Assembly (NCBI RefSeq): GCF_022179465.1
Contig: NZ_BPQV01000011.1
Coordinates: 124,001-188,000, forward strand
Length of the DNA: 64,000 nucleotides
Direction: 5' to 3'
From: Methylobacterium organophilum
Lineage (GTDB): Bacteria > Pseudomonadota > Alphaproteobacteria > Rhizobiales > Beijerinckiaceae
Position 1 is the stretch's first letter; each line of letters starts with the position of its first letter. The notes beneath the pieces were generated by a model. The model was given only the letters and a program-made list of their open reading frames with translations. It ran no database searches and had not been told where the DNA came from. Below, piece after piece: positions 27,049 through 34,714 of the stretch. The translations under genes and the position numbers were made by a program.

Positions 27049-27272
27049 CGGAAGCTCTCTCCTTGCTGTCCTCGGCGCGCCGGCCGGCCCCAGTTTCACG
27101 AAAGAAATTAGTGCATCGAAAAGTGGTGCGGAATTGCTCGGCATTGCACCGGAACCCAGTCGCCGCGCCGCTGTCACCACGGATCTGTTGCTCAAGCAGA
27201 TTCACTCCAACGGGCTCGTTGAGCACGAAGGCGCGCCCAGCGGCTGCGTGAGCCCTGCCGCCAGGCGCCTCT

Positions 27273-27899
27273 TCAAAGGTCGGTCTGTTCAGAGAGAATC
27301 AAGGCGTCGTCGACCTCGATGCCGAGGTATCTGACCGTGCTCTCCAACTTCGAATGGCCGAGCAGGAGCTGGCATGCTCGCAAGTTGCCGGTCCGCTTAT
27401 AGATCAGCGCGACTTTGGTCCGTCTCAGGCTATGGGTCCCATACAGAGCGGGGTCGAGCCCGATCAGCGAAACCCAGTCGTCGAGCAGGCGCCCATATTG
27501 GCGGGTGGTGACGTGATCGCCTTTATGGCTCCGGCTAGGAAAGAGCCAGTCAGCATCGCCGGATGGTCGACGCCTGAGCCAAGCGGTCAAGGCCTCCCGC
27601 GTCGGGTCGGTCAGCTCGAAGGGCACTGGCCGACCTGTTTTCTGCTGGATGATCGAGGTCCGCAGTCTGACCGTGCCGCCCAGCACCACATCGCTGATCC
27701 GCAAGCGAACGAGATCGCAGCCTCGCAACTTGCTGTCGATCGCCAGATTGAACATGGCGAGGTCTCGTACGCGCTGATCATGCTGCAGTCGCGTTCGGAT
27801 CGCCCAGATATGACGAGGTTTCAGCGGCGGCTTGGGCCCGATAAGGCGACCCGCGTTCCAGGCGGGACGCTGGTCACGTTGATGATGTTCGATCGGCAT
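27273..27899 (-). CDS. Stand-alone tyrosine recombinase
   Basis: 208 residues, a compact phage-integrase-family recombinase. Catalytic residues: first Arg in DSKLRGCDLVRLRI, H-x-x-R in YGTHSLRRTKVAL, then LLGHSKLESTVRYLG with the late His and the Tyr. It ends with VDDALILSEQTDL. It is much shorter than canonical integrases and lacks an arm-binding domain. A truncated, clearly related copy lies at 32666-33064 in the same orientation, so the two bracket a 5-kb segment with a protease, a nucleotide enzyme and an IS element. Confidence 0.83.
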   Translation of the reverse strand: MPIEHHQRDQRPAWNAGRLIGPKPPLKPRHIWAIRTRLQHDQRVRDLAMFNLAIDSKLRGCDLVRLRISDVVLGGTVRLRTSIIQQKTGRPVPFELTDPTREALTAWLRRRPSGDADWLFPSRSHKGDHVTTRQYGRLLDDWVSLIGLDPALYGTHSLRRTKVALIYKRTGNLRACQLLLGHSKLESTVRYLGIEVDDALILSEQTDL

Positions 27900-28307
27900 A
27901 GCGTGTCCTCCTTTGGAGGCCGCATCCGGATTGATATTATCACGAATGATGTTGAGCTGCGCTGCGCCACGAGCGGACTTCGACGCACCGCCCGGAAGCG
28001 GACGTTCACTTGTAAGGCTACCTTCCGGTGTCGACCCTTCTCGGGCGTGCGGAAGGTCTGCTTACCAGCGGTCCGATTGGCCCTGAAAGATCGGGGCTGT
28101 CCGGAAGCCGCTGATCCGTTTCGGAGTGGGCAAAATGGCGAAGTGGACATTCTGCGCGGTTCAGAGGAATGCCCCAGATGATCCGTGGCTGAACTTCAGA
28201 AGGTCCGGTTGCGCCGCGCCTGGGAATCGCAGGGGCAACGGAGGCCGCGCCACTTCGGATCCACGTGGTCGATCACCCGGGAGCGCACTGCGCCTCGTGC
28301 CGAGACA
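27900..28307. other. Gene-poor stretch between recombinase and protease genes
   Basis: 408 bases with only weak frames on both strands. None shows a domain, good start or neighbour coupling. The upstream side of the recombinase promoter should be at the left end. No repeats or hairpins of note were recognised. Confidence 0.4.
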
Positions 28308-29108
28308 TCAAGCGTTTGGCGGAAAAGGATTGTGACCCCGCTCTCCGGAACTAAGCAGTCGCTCCACGAAAGAGACTGGGAACGCCCTGCCGAGCCGTAG
28401 CTCCTGCAAGCTCCTCTCTCCGATCGCGCCCGCGTAAATCGCAAGCAGTTCGAGTTCAACTTCCTGGCCGACTGGCATGAGAGGCTCGCCGAGGGACGGC
28501 ATACTTCCCGTCGAGCGACGATAGACAGGCGACCCGGACATACCGGGTACGCCCGGCGCGTCGAGCAGGATCCAGGGCCGTCCGCTCGCCAGCGATCCTG
28601 GTTCGGATGCGATCATCGCCCCTTTCCATATGGGCGAGTTCGCGTGCACGCCGAGCATGAAAGGATGACCGATGAGCACGACATCGGTGCCGGGCTGCAA
28701 GGGTGCGGACGAGTTTCTGGCGAAGGTCTGCGTGAGCGGCAGGGGAAACCGCGGGGCCTCAAACAGCCTGACGAGTGCTAGGTCGAGACCGCCTTCGCGG
28801 TCGCCCTCGATCCAAACCGGTCCCTCGATATCGTAAAGCGCCACCTCCATCTGCTGACGACCGGAGCCACGCGGGTCCTCAACGGTGAAGCGAAGCCAGC
28901 TCGGGCTTTGGGGCTTTCCGCCGATCAAAGCGCCCGGTTCGTCGGGTCTCCGGCCGGTCACGACGTGCCAGTTCGTCACCAGCCAACGTGTGGCCGCTGG
29001 CCCCGCGTAGAGGAACCCGGTAGCGAAGCCGAATGCCGTCGGCCCACTGGGCGTTTCCACGATACTTTCGACGAAGACGCTGCAACAGGATGCGGGCGAT
29101 GGGCTCAT
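28308..29108 (-). CDS. Trypsin-like serine protease domain protein
   Basis: 266 residues from the ATG at 29106-29108. The chymotrypsin-fold triad can be read: His in LVTNWHVVTG (~48), Asp in GGLDLALVRL (~108) and Ser in GVPGMSGSPVYRR (~196), the last being a textbook GxSGSP. No signal peptide or TM is visible, so it is probably cytosolic, as in defence-associated trypsin-like peptidases. The frame is open upstream to 29666, but that part lies antisense to the dCTP-deaminase-like gene. It is divergent from the DCD-MazG gene (48-base gap), so both may share a promoter region. Confidence 0.82.
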   Translation of the reverse strand: MSPSPASCCSVFVESIVETPSGPTAFGFATGFLYAGPAATRWLVTNWHVVTGRRPDEPGALIGGKPQSPSWLRFTVEDPRGSGRQQMEVALYDIEGPVWIEGDREGGLDLALVRLFEAPRFPLPLTQTFARNSSAPLQPGTDVVLIGHPFMLGVHANSPIWKGAMIASEPGSLASGRPWILLDAPGVPGMSGSPVYRRSTGSMPSLGEPLMPVGQEVELELLAIYAGAIGERSLQELRLGRAFPVSFVERLLSSGERGHNPFPPNA

Positions 29109-29156
29109 AATGGCGTGTAGCGCTGCGTCGGCGAACCAGGAAGCCCAGGAGCGGAT

Positions 29157-30089
29157 TTGATGAAGGTGCTCGCGGATCACGAGATCGAGGCTGCCATCGT
29201 GCGCGGCGAACTCATCCTCGACGCGCTGGCGGGCGGATGCAGGGGCGCCTGCTACGAGCTTCGAATGGGCAACGTCTACTACGACTTGACCGACGGGGGC
29301 AGGCGGTTGGAGGTTGACCCGGGTGGCGACGCGCTGATCGAGCCCGGGCATCGGGTCGTCTTGATTACGCACGAGAGGCTCTCGCTCGGCACGAACATCT
29401 TCGCGCGCATCGTCAGCAAGGGGGCCCTCTTCAGCATCGGACTGAGCGCCGTCGCCACCTACGCCGACCCGGGCTTTCACGGACGTCTGGGAATCGTGAC
29501 GCAAAACATCAGCGATAAGTACATCCTGCTGCCGGCGTTCGAACCGATCGCAAAAGTGGACTTCACGGTGCTGGAAACCGCGGCCAGCCATCCCTACCGG
29601 GGCCAGCATGGCTACGAAACCCAGATCTGGCCTATCCGGCATCAGCTGCAGAAGACCAGGGAGCAACTACGTGGCGATCCTCGGCTGGGCCCCGTCGAGG
29701 CGCCCCCGCCTGCCGAGCAAATCGCGTCACCCACGTCACTCGGTGAGCTTGGGCGCCGCCAGATCGCGGCGGATCGCGCCCACGGCTTTCCCGTGGACGC
29801 ACCTGATGACGAGATGCGACGAGCTCAGCTCGCCAATGACCTAGTCGGACTCATCGGTGAGGTTGGCGAATTTGCGAACCTCCTGAAGAAGGTTCATCTG
29901 GGCAGCACGCGACCGGGCTACGGGGCGCCGAGCCTCGTCGAGGCGACGCCAGAGCTGCGCCTCGAACTCGCGGACGCACAAATATACATGCTGCGGCTCG
30001 CTCATTTGCTGCGCGTCGACCTGACCGAGGCGGTGTTGGAGAAGATGCGGACGAACGATGAGCGGTACGGACATCTCGACCAACAGTAG
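29157..30089 (+). CDS. dCTP deaminase-like / MazG-like fusion protein
   Basis: 310 residues. Residues ~1-160 match the dCTP deaminase/dUTPase trimer fold: YELRMGNVYYDLTD, EPGHRVVLITHERLSLG, ARIVSKGALFSIGLS and YADPGFHGRLGIVTQN, where the deaminase family has its nucleotide-binding SxxR and substrate-loop features. After a Pro-rich linker (~190-215), residues ~220-305 look like a MazG-type pyrophosphohydrolase with GLIGEVGEFANLL and ELRLELADAQIYML, the metal-binding ExxE...ExxD pattern. A protein with both parts would convert and hydrolyse dNTPs, consistent with nucleotide-depletion defence. The next gene overlaps its end by 32 bases. Confidence 0.78.
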   Translation: MMKVLADHEIEAAIVRGELILDALAGGCRGACYELRMGNVYYDLTDGGRRLEVDPGGDALIEPGHRVVLITHERLSLGTNIFARIVSKGALFSIGLSAVATYADPGFHGRLGIVTQNISDKYILLPAFEPIAKVDFTVLETAASHPYRGQHGYETQIWPIRHQLQKTREQLRGDPRLGPVEAPPPAEQIASPTSLGELGRRQIAADRAHGFPVDAPDDEMRRAQLANDLVGLIGEVGEFANLLKKVHLGSTRPGYGAPSLVEATPELRLELADAQIYMLRLAHLLRVDLTEAVLEKMRTNDERYGHLDQQ

Positions 30090-31047
30090 AAGGACGTTCC
30101 TGCTCGGGCTCAACACCGGCTTCGTAACCGACGGGGTGCCGGACAGGCGGATGGTCGACTTCTACGGTGCCCGCAGCTCACCGCAGCTATCGTGCGCCAT
30201 CGTCGGAAACGTTGTGATACCGTCCGGTCATGCGAGCAACGCGGTGACGCCGCGGATCTCCAACGATCCGATCTGGCGCACGCTGGCGGCCGCCGTCACT
30301 GTGCGCGGAACGAGCCCGGGCATCCAACTGGCGACGGCATGGGAGGACTATGCGGGAGCCATCAGCTTCCGACCCAAGAGCTGGAGCGAAACGATCGCGC
30401 GCAGTCGCGAGATCGCAGCGACGGTGACGAGTTCCCGCTTGCAGAAGCTCTTCAACGACCTGCGGGAGGGCACCGAGCTCGCGGCCGAGGCGGGGTTCCG
30501 GCACGTACAGCTTCACGCTGCGCACGGCTACCTGTTCAGTCTGCTGGTTGACGACAGGATCTACGATGGAGCCAGCGACAGCCTCGCCCTCGTTGCACGA
30601 TGGGCCGAGGAGAGTCGCGCCGCCGGCCTAGAAACCTCACTTCGTATCTCGCTGCGCACCGGCGACACATTGTTCGACCAGGATGGCACTGAGCGCTTCC
30701 AGGACCGGGCAAGCGCGTCACCGGTCGAGCTGATTGACTTGTCCTCGGGGTTCTACAACATCGACAAGCGCCTGATCTATCCGAGCATCGCCGCGACGCT
30801 GGCGCAGCGGTGGTGCGAGAGCGCCGCAGTCGCCGCACGTCATCCGTCGCGGAACTTCATCCTCTCGGGACGGGCGTCGGCCTCAGTTATGACCTTGCCC
30901 GACAACGTTCACCTCGGCCTGTGTCGCGACCTCATCGCAAACCCGAACTTCCTTGACGATCCGGCAAGGGGGTGCGCGAACTCGGGCAAGTGCCACTATT
31001 ATTCCCGCGGTGCTGCGCACGTGACATGCCCACAATGGGGCGACTGA
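30058..31047 (+). CDS. Old Yellow Enzyme-like TIM-barrel protein
   Basis: 329 residues. The fold resembles NADH:flavin oxidoreductases of the OYE family. AAEAGFRHVQLHAAHGYLFS corresponds to the GFDGVEIHxAHGYL strand and helix, followed by LVDDRIYDG. The N-terminal FLLGLNTGFVTDG and mid PGIQLATAW strands fit barrel strands 1 and 3. The end carries Cys residues (RGCANSGKCHYYSRGAAHVTCPQ) that could bind metal or form a redox site; in OYE relatives with Fe-S a CxxCxxC motif sits near there. It is probably translated together with the DCD-MazG gene (32-base overlap). Catalysis is not assured. Confidence 0.65.
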   Translation: MSGTDISTNSRRTFLLGLNTGFVTDGVPDRRMVDFYGARSSPQLSCAIVGNVVIPSGHASNAVTPRISNDPIWRTLAAAVTVRGTSPGIQLATAWEDYAGAISFRPKSWSETIARSREIAATVTSSRLQKLFNDLREGTELAAEAGFRHVQLHAAHGYLFSLLVDDRIYDGASDSLALVARWAEESRAAGLETSLRISLRTGDTLFDQDGTERFQDRASASPVELIDLSSGFYNIDKRLIYPSIAATLAQRWCESAAVAARHPSRNFILSGRASASVMTLPDNVHLGLCRDLIANPNFLDDPARGCANSGKCHYYSRGAAHVTCPQWGD

Positions 31048-31067
31048 ACGCGATGGCCGCGCCACTC

Positions 31068-32494
31068 GGTCGCGTCCCTTGGAGTGGTGTCGCTCGACGG
31101 TAGCGAGGGAGGCCGCCTGCACGCATTCGACAGCGCTGTATCAGGTGGGCTCTCTCGCGGGGTGGTCATCGGCGGTTGCCGGGTAGGGTCGGGTTGCGAG
31201 TGCCAACCCCGAACCGAGAGACCCCCGATGACCGACGCGATGATGAGCCTGCGCGGCGTGCTGGAGAAGAGCGCCGACGCGGATCTGCTGCGGGAGATGA
31301 TCGGCTTTGCGGCCGAGCGGTTGATGGAACTGGAGGTGGGCGGCCTGACGGGTGCCGCCCACGGCGAGAAGAGCGCCGAGCGTCTGGTCCAGCGCAACGG
31401 CTATCGCGACCGGGACTGGCAGACCCGCGCCGGGACGGTCGAACTGCGCATCCCCAAGCTGAGGAAGGGCTCATACTTCCCCGGCTTCCTTGAGCCGCGC
31501 CGGATGGCGGAGAAGGCGCTCACCGCGGTGATCCAGGAGGCCTACATCCAAGGCATCTCGACCCGCTCCGTGGACGACCTCGTCCAGGCGATGGGCGGCA
31601 CCGGCGTGTCGAAGAGCCAGGTCAGCCGCCTGTGCCAGGAGATCGACGAGCGCGTGAACGCCTTCCTCGACCGTCCCATCGAGGGGGAGTGGCCCTACCT
31701 CTGGATCGACGCGACCTACGTGACGGTCAGAAGCGAGGGGCGCATCGTCTCGGTCGCCGTCATCGTGGCGGTGGGCGTGAACACCGACGCGCGGCGTGAG
31801 GTGCTCGGCATGGACATCGGCCCGTCCGAGGCAGAGACGTTCTGGACAGCGTTCCTGCGCAAGCTCGCCCGGCGCGGCCTGCGCGGGGTCAAGTTGGTGA
31901 TCTCGGACGCCCACGAGGGCATCAAGGCCTCGGTGGCCAAAGTCATGAATGCGACCTGGCAGCGCTGCCGCGTCCACTTCATGAGGAACGTGCTCGCCCA
32001 CGCCGGGCGCAGCGGGCGGCGCGTCGTGTCGGCCTTCATCGCCACCGCCTTCACCCAGGACGATGCGGAGGCGGCCAAGGCACAGTGGCGGCGGGTGGCC
32101 GACCAGATCCGGCCCAAGGTGCCCAAGCTCGCCGCCCCGCTGGACGCTGCCGAGCCCGACGTGCTGGCCTACATGAGCTTCCCGGTCGCCCATCGGGTCA
32201 AGCTACACTCCACGAACCCCCTGGAGCGCCTCAACGGCGAGATCAAGCGCCGCACCGAGGTGGTGGGCATCTTCCCCAACGAAGCCGCCATCACCCGCCT
32301 CGTCGGCGCGATCCTCCTCGAACAAAATGACGAGTGGGCCGTTCAGCGATCCCGCTACATCACCCTGGAAAGCATCGCCCCGATCGGCGATGATCCCCTC
32401 GTCAGCTTGCCGACCCTGGCAGCCTGATCGTCCCGGCCCAAGCCGGTGACCGTGGTGGCTTCGTCAAAGCTACACCACACCAGGGGACACGACC
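31068..32494 (+). mobile_element. Complete IS256-family insertion sequence
   Basis: A 1427-bp element. The left end GGTCGCGTCCCTTGGAGTGG (31068 onward) and the complement of the right end (GGTCGTGTCCCCTGGTGTGG) are imperfect inverted repeats of ~30 bases. Eight-base direct repeats CGCCACTC flank it at 31060-31067 and 32495-32502, the size expected for IS256-type insertion. Carries one transposase gene. The intact duplication points to simple, fairly recent insertion. Confidence 0.88.
31228..32427 (+). CDS. IS256-family transposase (Mutator-type)
   Basis: 399 residues from ATG 31228 (an in-frame GTG at 31084 would lie in the terminal repeat). Catalytic acids: Asp in [10 protein letters not shown], Asp in [11 protein letters not shown] and Glu in [14 protein letters not shown]. 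The [11 protein letters not shown] block is the family's C/H motif. The frame is intact, so the element may be active. Confidence 0.93.
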   Translation: MTDAMMSLRGVLEKSADADLLREMIGFAAERLMELEVGGLTGAAHGEKSAERLVQRNGYRDRDWQTRAGTVELRIPKLRKGSYFPGFLEPRRMAEKALTAVIQEAYIQGISTRSVDDLVQAMGGTGVSKSQVSRLCQEIDERVNAFLDRPIEGEWPYLWIDATYVTVRSEGRIVSVAVIVAVGVNTDARREVLGMDIGPSEAETFWTAFLRKLARRGLRGVKLVISDAHEGIKASVAKVMNATWQRCRVHFMRNVLAHAGRSGRRVVSAFIATAFTQDDAEAAKAQWRRVADQIRPKVPKLAAPLDAAEPDVLAYMSFPVAHRVKLHSTNPLERLNGEIKRRTEVVGIFPNEAAITRLVGAILLEQNDEWAVQRSRYITLESIAPIGDDPLVSLPTLAA

Positions 32495-32665
32495 CGCCAC
32501 TCCGCCAAGTGTCCGCTATGAGGTGGCGACTGAAGCCGATTGAACGACCGCAGCGGGCCAAAGCCGAATGTCGGCTTTCCGGCGGCAACTCAATGAAGGC
32601 TCAGCACCCTTCTCGGACGGTGGGGGGCTGGGTGCGGCGGCCCGCGCAGGCCGCCGCGGTAATGA

Positions 32666-33064
32666 TCAGATGTCGGTCTGCTCCGACATTACGAGCGCAT
32701 CGTCCGCCTCGATGCCGAGATAGCGCACCGTGCTTTCCAGTTTCGTATGGCCCAGCAGCAGCTGACAAGCTCGCAGGTTGCCGGTCCGCCGGTAGATCAG
32801 CGCCACCTTCGTCCGGCGCAGGCTATGCGTGCCGTAGCCCGCCGGGTCGAGCCCGATCAACGTGACCCACTCGTCGACCAGGCGGCCGTACTGGCGCGTC
32901 GTCAGGTGCTCGCCCGGGCGGCTGCGGCTCGGAAACAGCCAATCGCTGGCTCGAAGGCCCCGCAGCTTCAGCCACGCCGCCAGCGTCTCACGGGTGGTCT
33001 CGGTCAGCTCGAACGGCACGGGCCGTCCGGTCTTCTGCTGGACGATGGTGGTGCGCAGGCGGAT
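32666..33064 (-). pseudogene. Truncated tyrosine recombinase (paralogue of 27273)
   Basis: The C-terminal ~133 codons of a recombinase closely related to the one at 27273-27899: QQKTGRPVPFELTETTRE, YGTHSLRRTKVALIYRRTG and LLGHTKLESTVRYLGIEADD. Homology stops at RLRT; the N-terminal part with the first catalytic Arg is absent. The frame is open to 33154 but the extra text does not match. It therefore cannot be an active recombinase on its own. Confidence 0.78.
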
Positions 33065-33211
33065 GCCTGCCCTCATTGGCGGCGGCGAAGGCGCCGCGAC
33101 CCTCGACACCTGGCACGAAGAGCCACCCCTTCGCCCGCACCGCCGCGAGCACACCCGTTAGGCTTCAATCGAGCGAGGCTCACTGCATCCAGCAGATAGT
33201 CTCGATGCCGG

Positions 33212-34714
33212 TCAGGTGTAGAATTTGTAAGAGGGATTTGGGTGCTGGTTGTCAGATAGTTCGGTCATGAGCATTCCGACCTTGCGGGCGAACGAAAGGG
33301 TGATAGGTGCCCGGGACATTCCGTCGGTCGAGTTCCAGTTCATCTTGGTCAAGGCGAGGATTTCGACCGCGCGCTGGCGCATGTCGGTTTCGCCGACTGC
33401 GCCGATCTGAATGGGCGCGGGGATGTGCGGTCCGGGATACTCGTTCCACCACTCGACATAGCCGCTGGTGAATAGAAAGTGGTCATCGCCGACCGTGCAC
33501 AGCGTGCCGCGAGCAGGCTCCTGCGTCCCCTTCTTAACGAGACGAAAAGACGTGCTGCGGATCCAGATCAGGTCGCAAGCAGGCACCTTTTTCGACGCCG
33601 CGCGCTGGAAGCCTTCTTCCTCCTCGGGTGCGTAGGCGGAGCTCTTGTGGATGACGACCCGACTCGGCAGCACGCCGGCGCGCGCCTCGTAGGCGCTGAG
33701 CACGTCCTCTAGAAGCCCCTCAGCCTGCTCTTGCGTAAGATAAGGTTGCTTGTTGCGCCGCTGATCTTTCGGGATCGTTGCTCCCTTGAGCGCGAAGGGT
33801 TCGACTTCTGTCGAGAACGCCTGCGCGACACTCGCGTAGACGAGATTGTCAGCGCCGCGCTTCATGTGGTGAAACGAGACACCGACGAAGCAGATGTTCG
33901 GCGGCAGGTCTGCCGGGCGCCACGGCAACCCACCGGCCTTGTAGTAGAGTGTGGTGGCGATGTTCCAAGCCCTGGTTGCGAAGCTCTGACCCTTGTCGTC
34001 GGGCCGATCGATGCTGTCACGCCGGAGGACCTGCAGGGGCACCGGACCTACATGCGTCATCTGCCGCGCCTTGAGCGCTCGGTAGAAGGTCCGAAACAGC
34101 AGGTCGTCGGCGCGCGTGCGCAGGTCCTCGGCGGCTTCGAGCTCCTCGGGCGTCGGCGCGAACAGCGCCAGCTGATCGGCCTCTTCCTCCTGGCGCAGAA
34201 CTTCCAATGCGCGTCGTTCCCTCGCGGTTAGCCCAGGATTGCTGATCCGAAGATCGGCGACGTCAGGCGCGAGGCAGACGATGATGCAGTCGGGCTGCAC
34301 GTCTCCGAACAAGCCGGAAATCTTGCTGTCGAAAAGGTCGAGCAGCTCGTCGAAGCCTTCCTTATCGCCGCGTTGCCGGGCGAGTTCGTACCGCGCTTGG
34401 TCGACTGGACGCAGGAACCTGGGTTCGATGATGAAACGGCAGCCCAGCACTCGTTCGGCGCCCAGCCAGTCGCGGTAGCGACGCGAATTACCCTCCTTTG
34501 CCGGGAGGTAACCGTTCAGCCGCTCCAGCCAAGCGCTCGCAGCCGTGACATCGGCCTCAGCGCCGACGATGCCGAGGCGGATTTCAGCGACACGCTTGTT
34601 ATCGACGGGCCCCGCATCCGACAGCAAACGCCGCGGCTCGATGCCGGTCTTGCCGTCGCCAAAGGCGAGCTTGGGCTCAGGCAGCCTTTGTATGCGAACG
34701 CTGATCGGCTGCAC
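33212..34714 (-). CDS. Short prokaryotic Argonaute (MID-PIWI only)
   Basis: 500 residues, the length of short pAgos, which consist only of MID and PIWI domains and bind a guide. The PIWI half is recognisable by TTLYYKAGGLPWRPADLP, the first strand ICFVGVSFHHMKRG, a PSRVVIHKSS strand, and the end SRAPITLSFARKVG. In slicing Agos the first strand carries GxD; here it is GVS, and the other acid positions are also not evident, so it should be catalytically dead, as short pAgos are. Its ATG lies 38 bases inside the end of the SIR2-APAZ gene, so translation is coupled. Together they resemble a SPARSA-type NAD+-depleting defence system. Confidence 0.8.
   Translation of the reverse strand: MQPISVRIQRLPEPKLAFGDGKTGIEPRRLLSDAGPVDNKRVAEIRLGIVGAEADVTAASAWLERLNGYLPAKEGNSRRYRDWLGAERVLGCRFIIEPRFLRPVDQARYELARQRGDKEGFDELLDLFDSKISGLFGDVQPDCIIVCLAPDVADLRISNPGLTARERRALEVLRQEEEADQLALFAPTPEELEAAEDLRTRADDLLFRTFYRALKARQMTHVGPVPLQVLRRDSIDRPDDKGQSFATRAWNIATTLYYKAGGLPWRPADLPPNICFVGVSFHHMKRGADNLVYASVAQAFSTEVEPFALKGATIPKDQRRNKQPYLTQEQAEGLLEDVLSAYEARAGVLPSRVVIHKSSAYAPEEEEGFQRAASKKVPACDLIWIRSTSFRLVKKGTQEPARGTLCTVGDDHFLFTSGYVEWWNEYPGPHIPAPIQIGAVGETDMRQRAVEILALTKMNWNSTDGMSRAPITLSFARKVGMLMTELSDNQHPNPSYKFYT

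Noticed and set aside
28185-28400. Short forward frame downstream of the protease gene
   Set aside because: No ribosome site, no domain, Arg-rich composition typical of shadows, and it overlaps the protease 3' end.
33212-34714. Catalytic (slicing) Argonaute
   Set aside because: It lacks PAZ and N domains and the first PIWI strand has GVS, not GxD.
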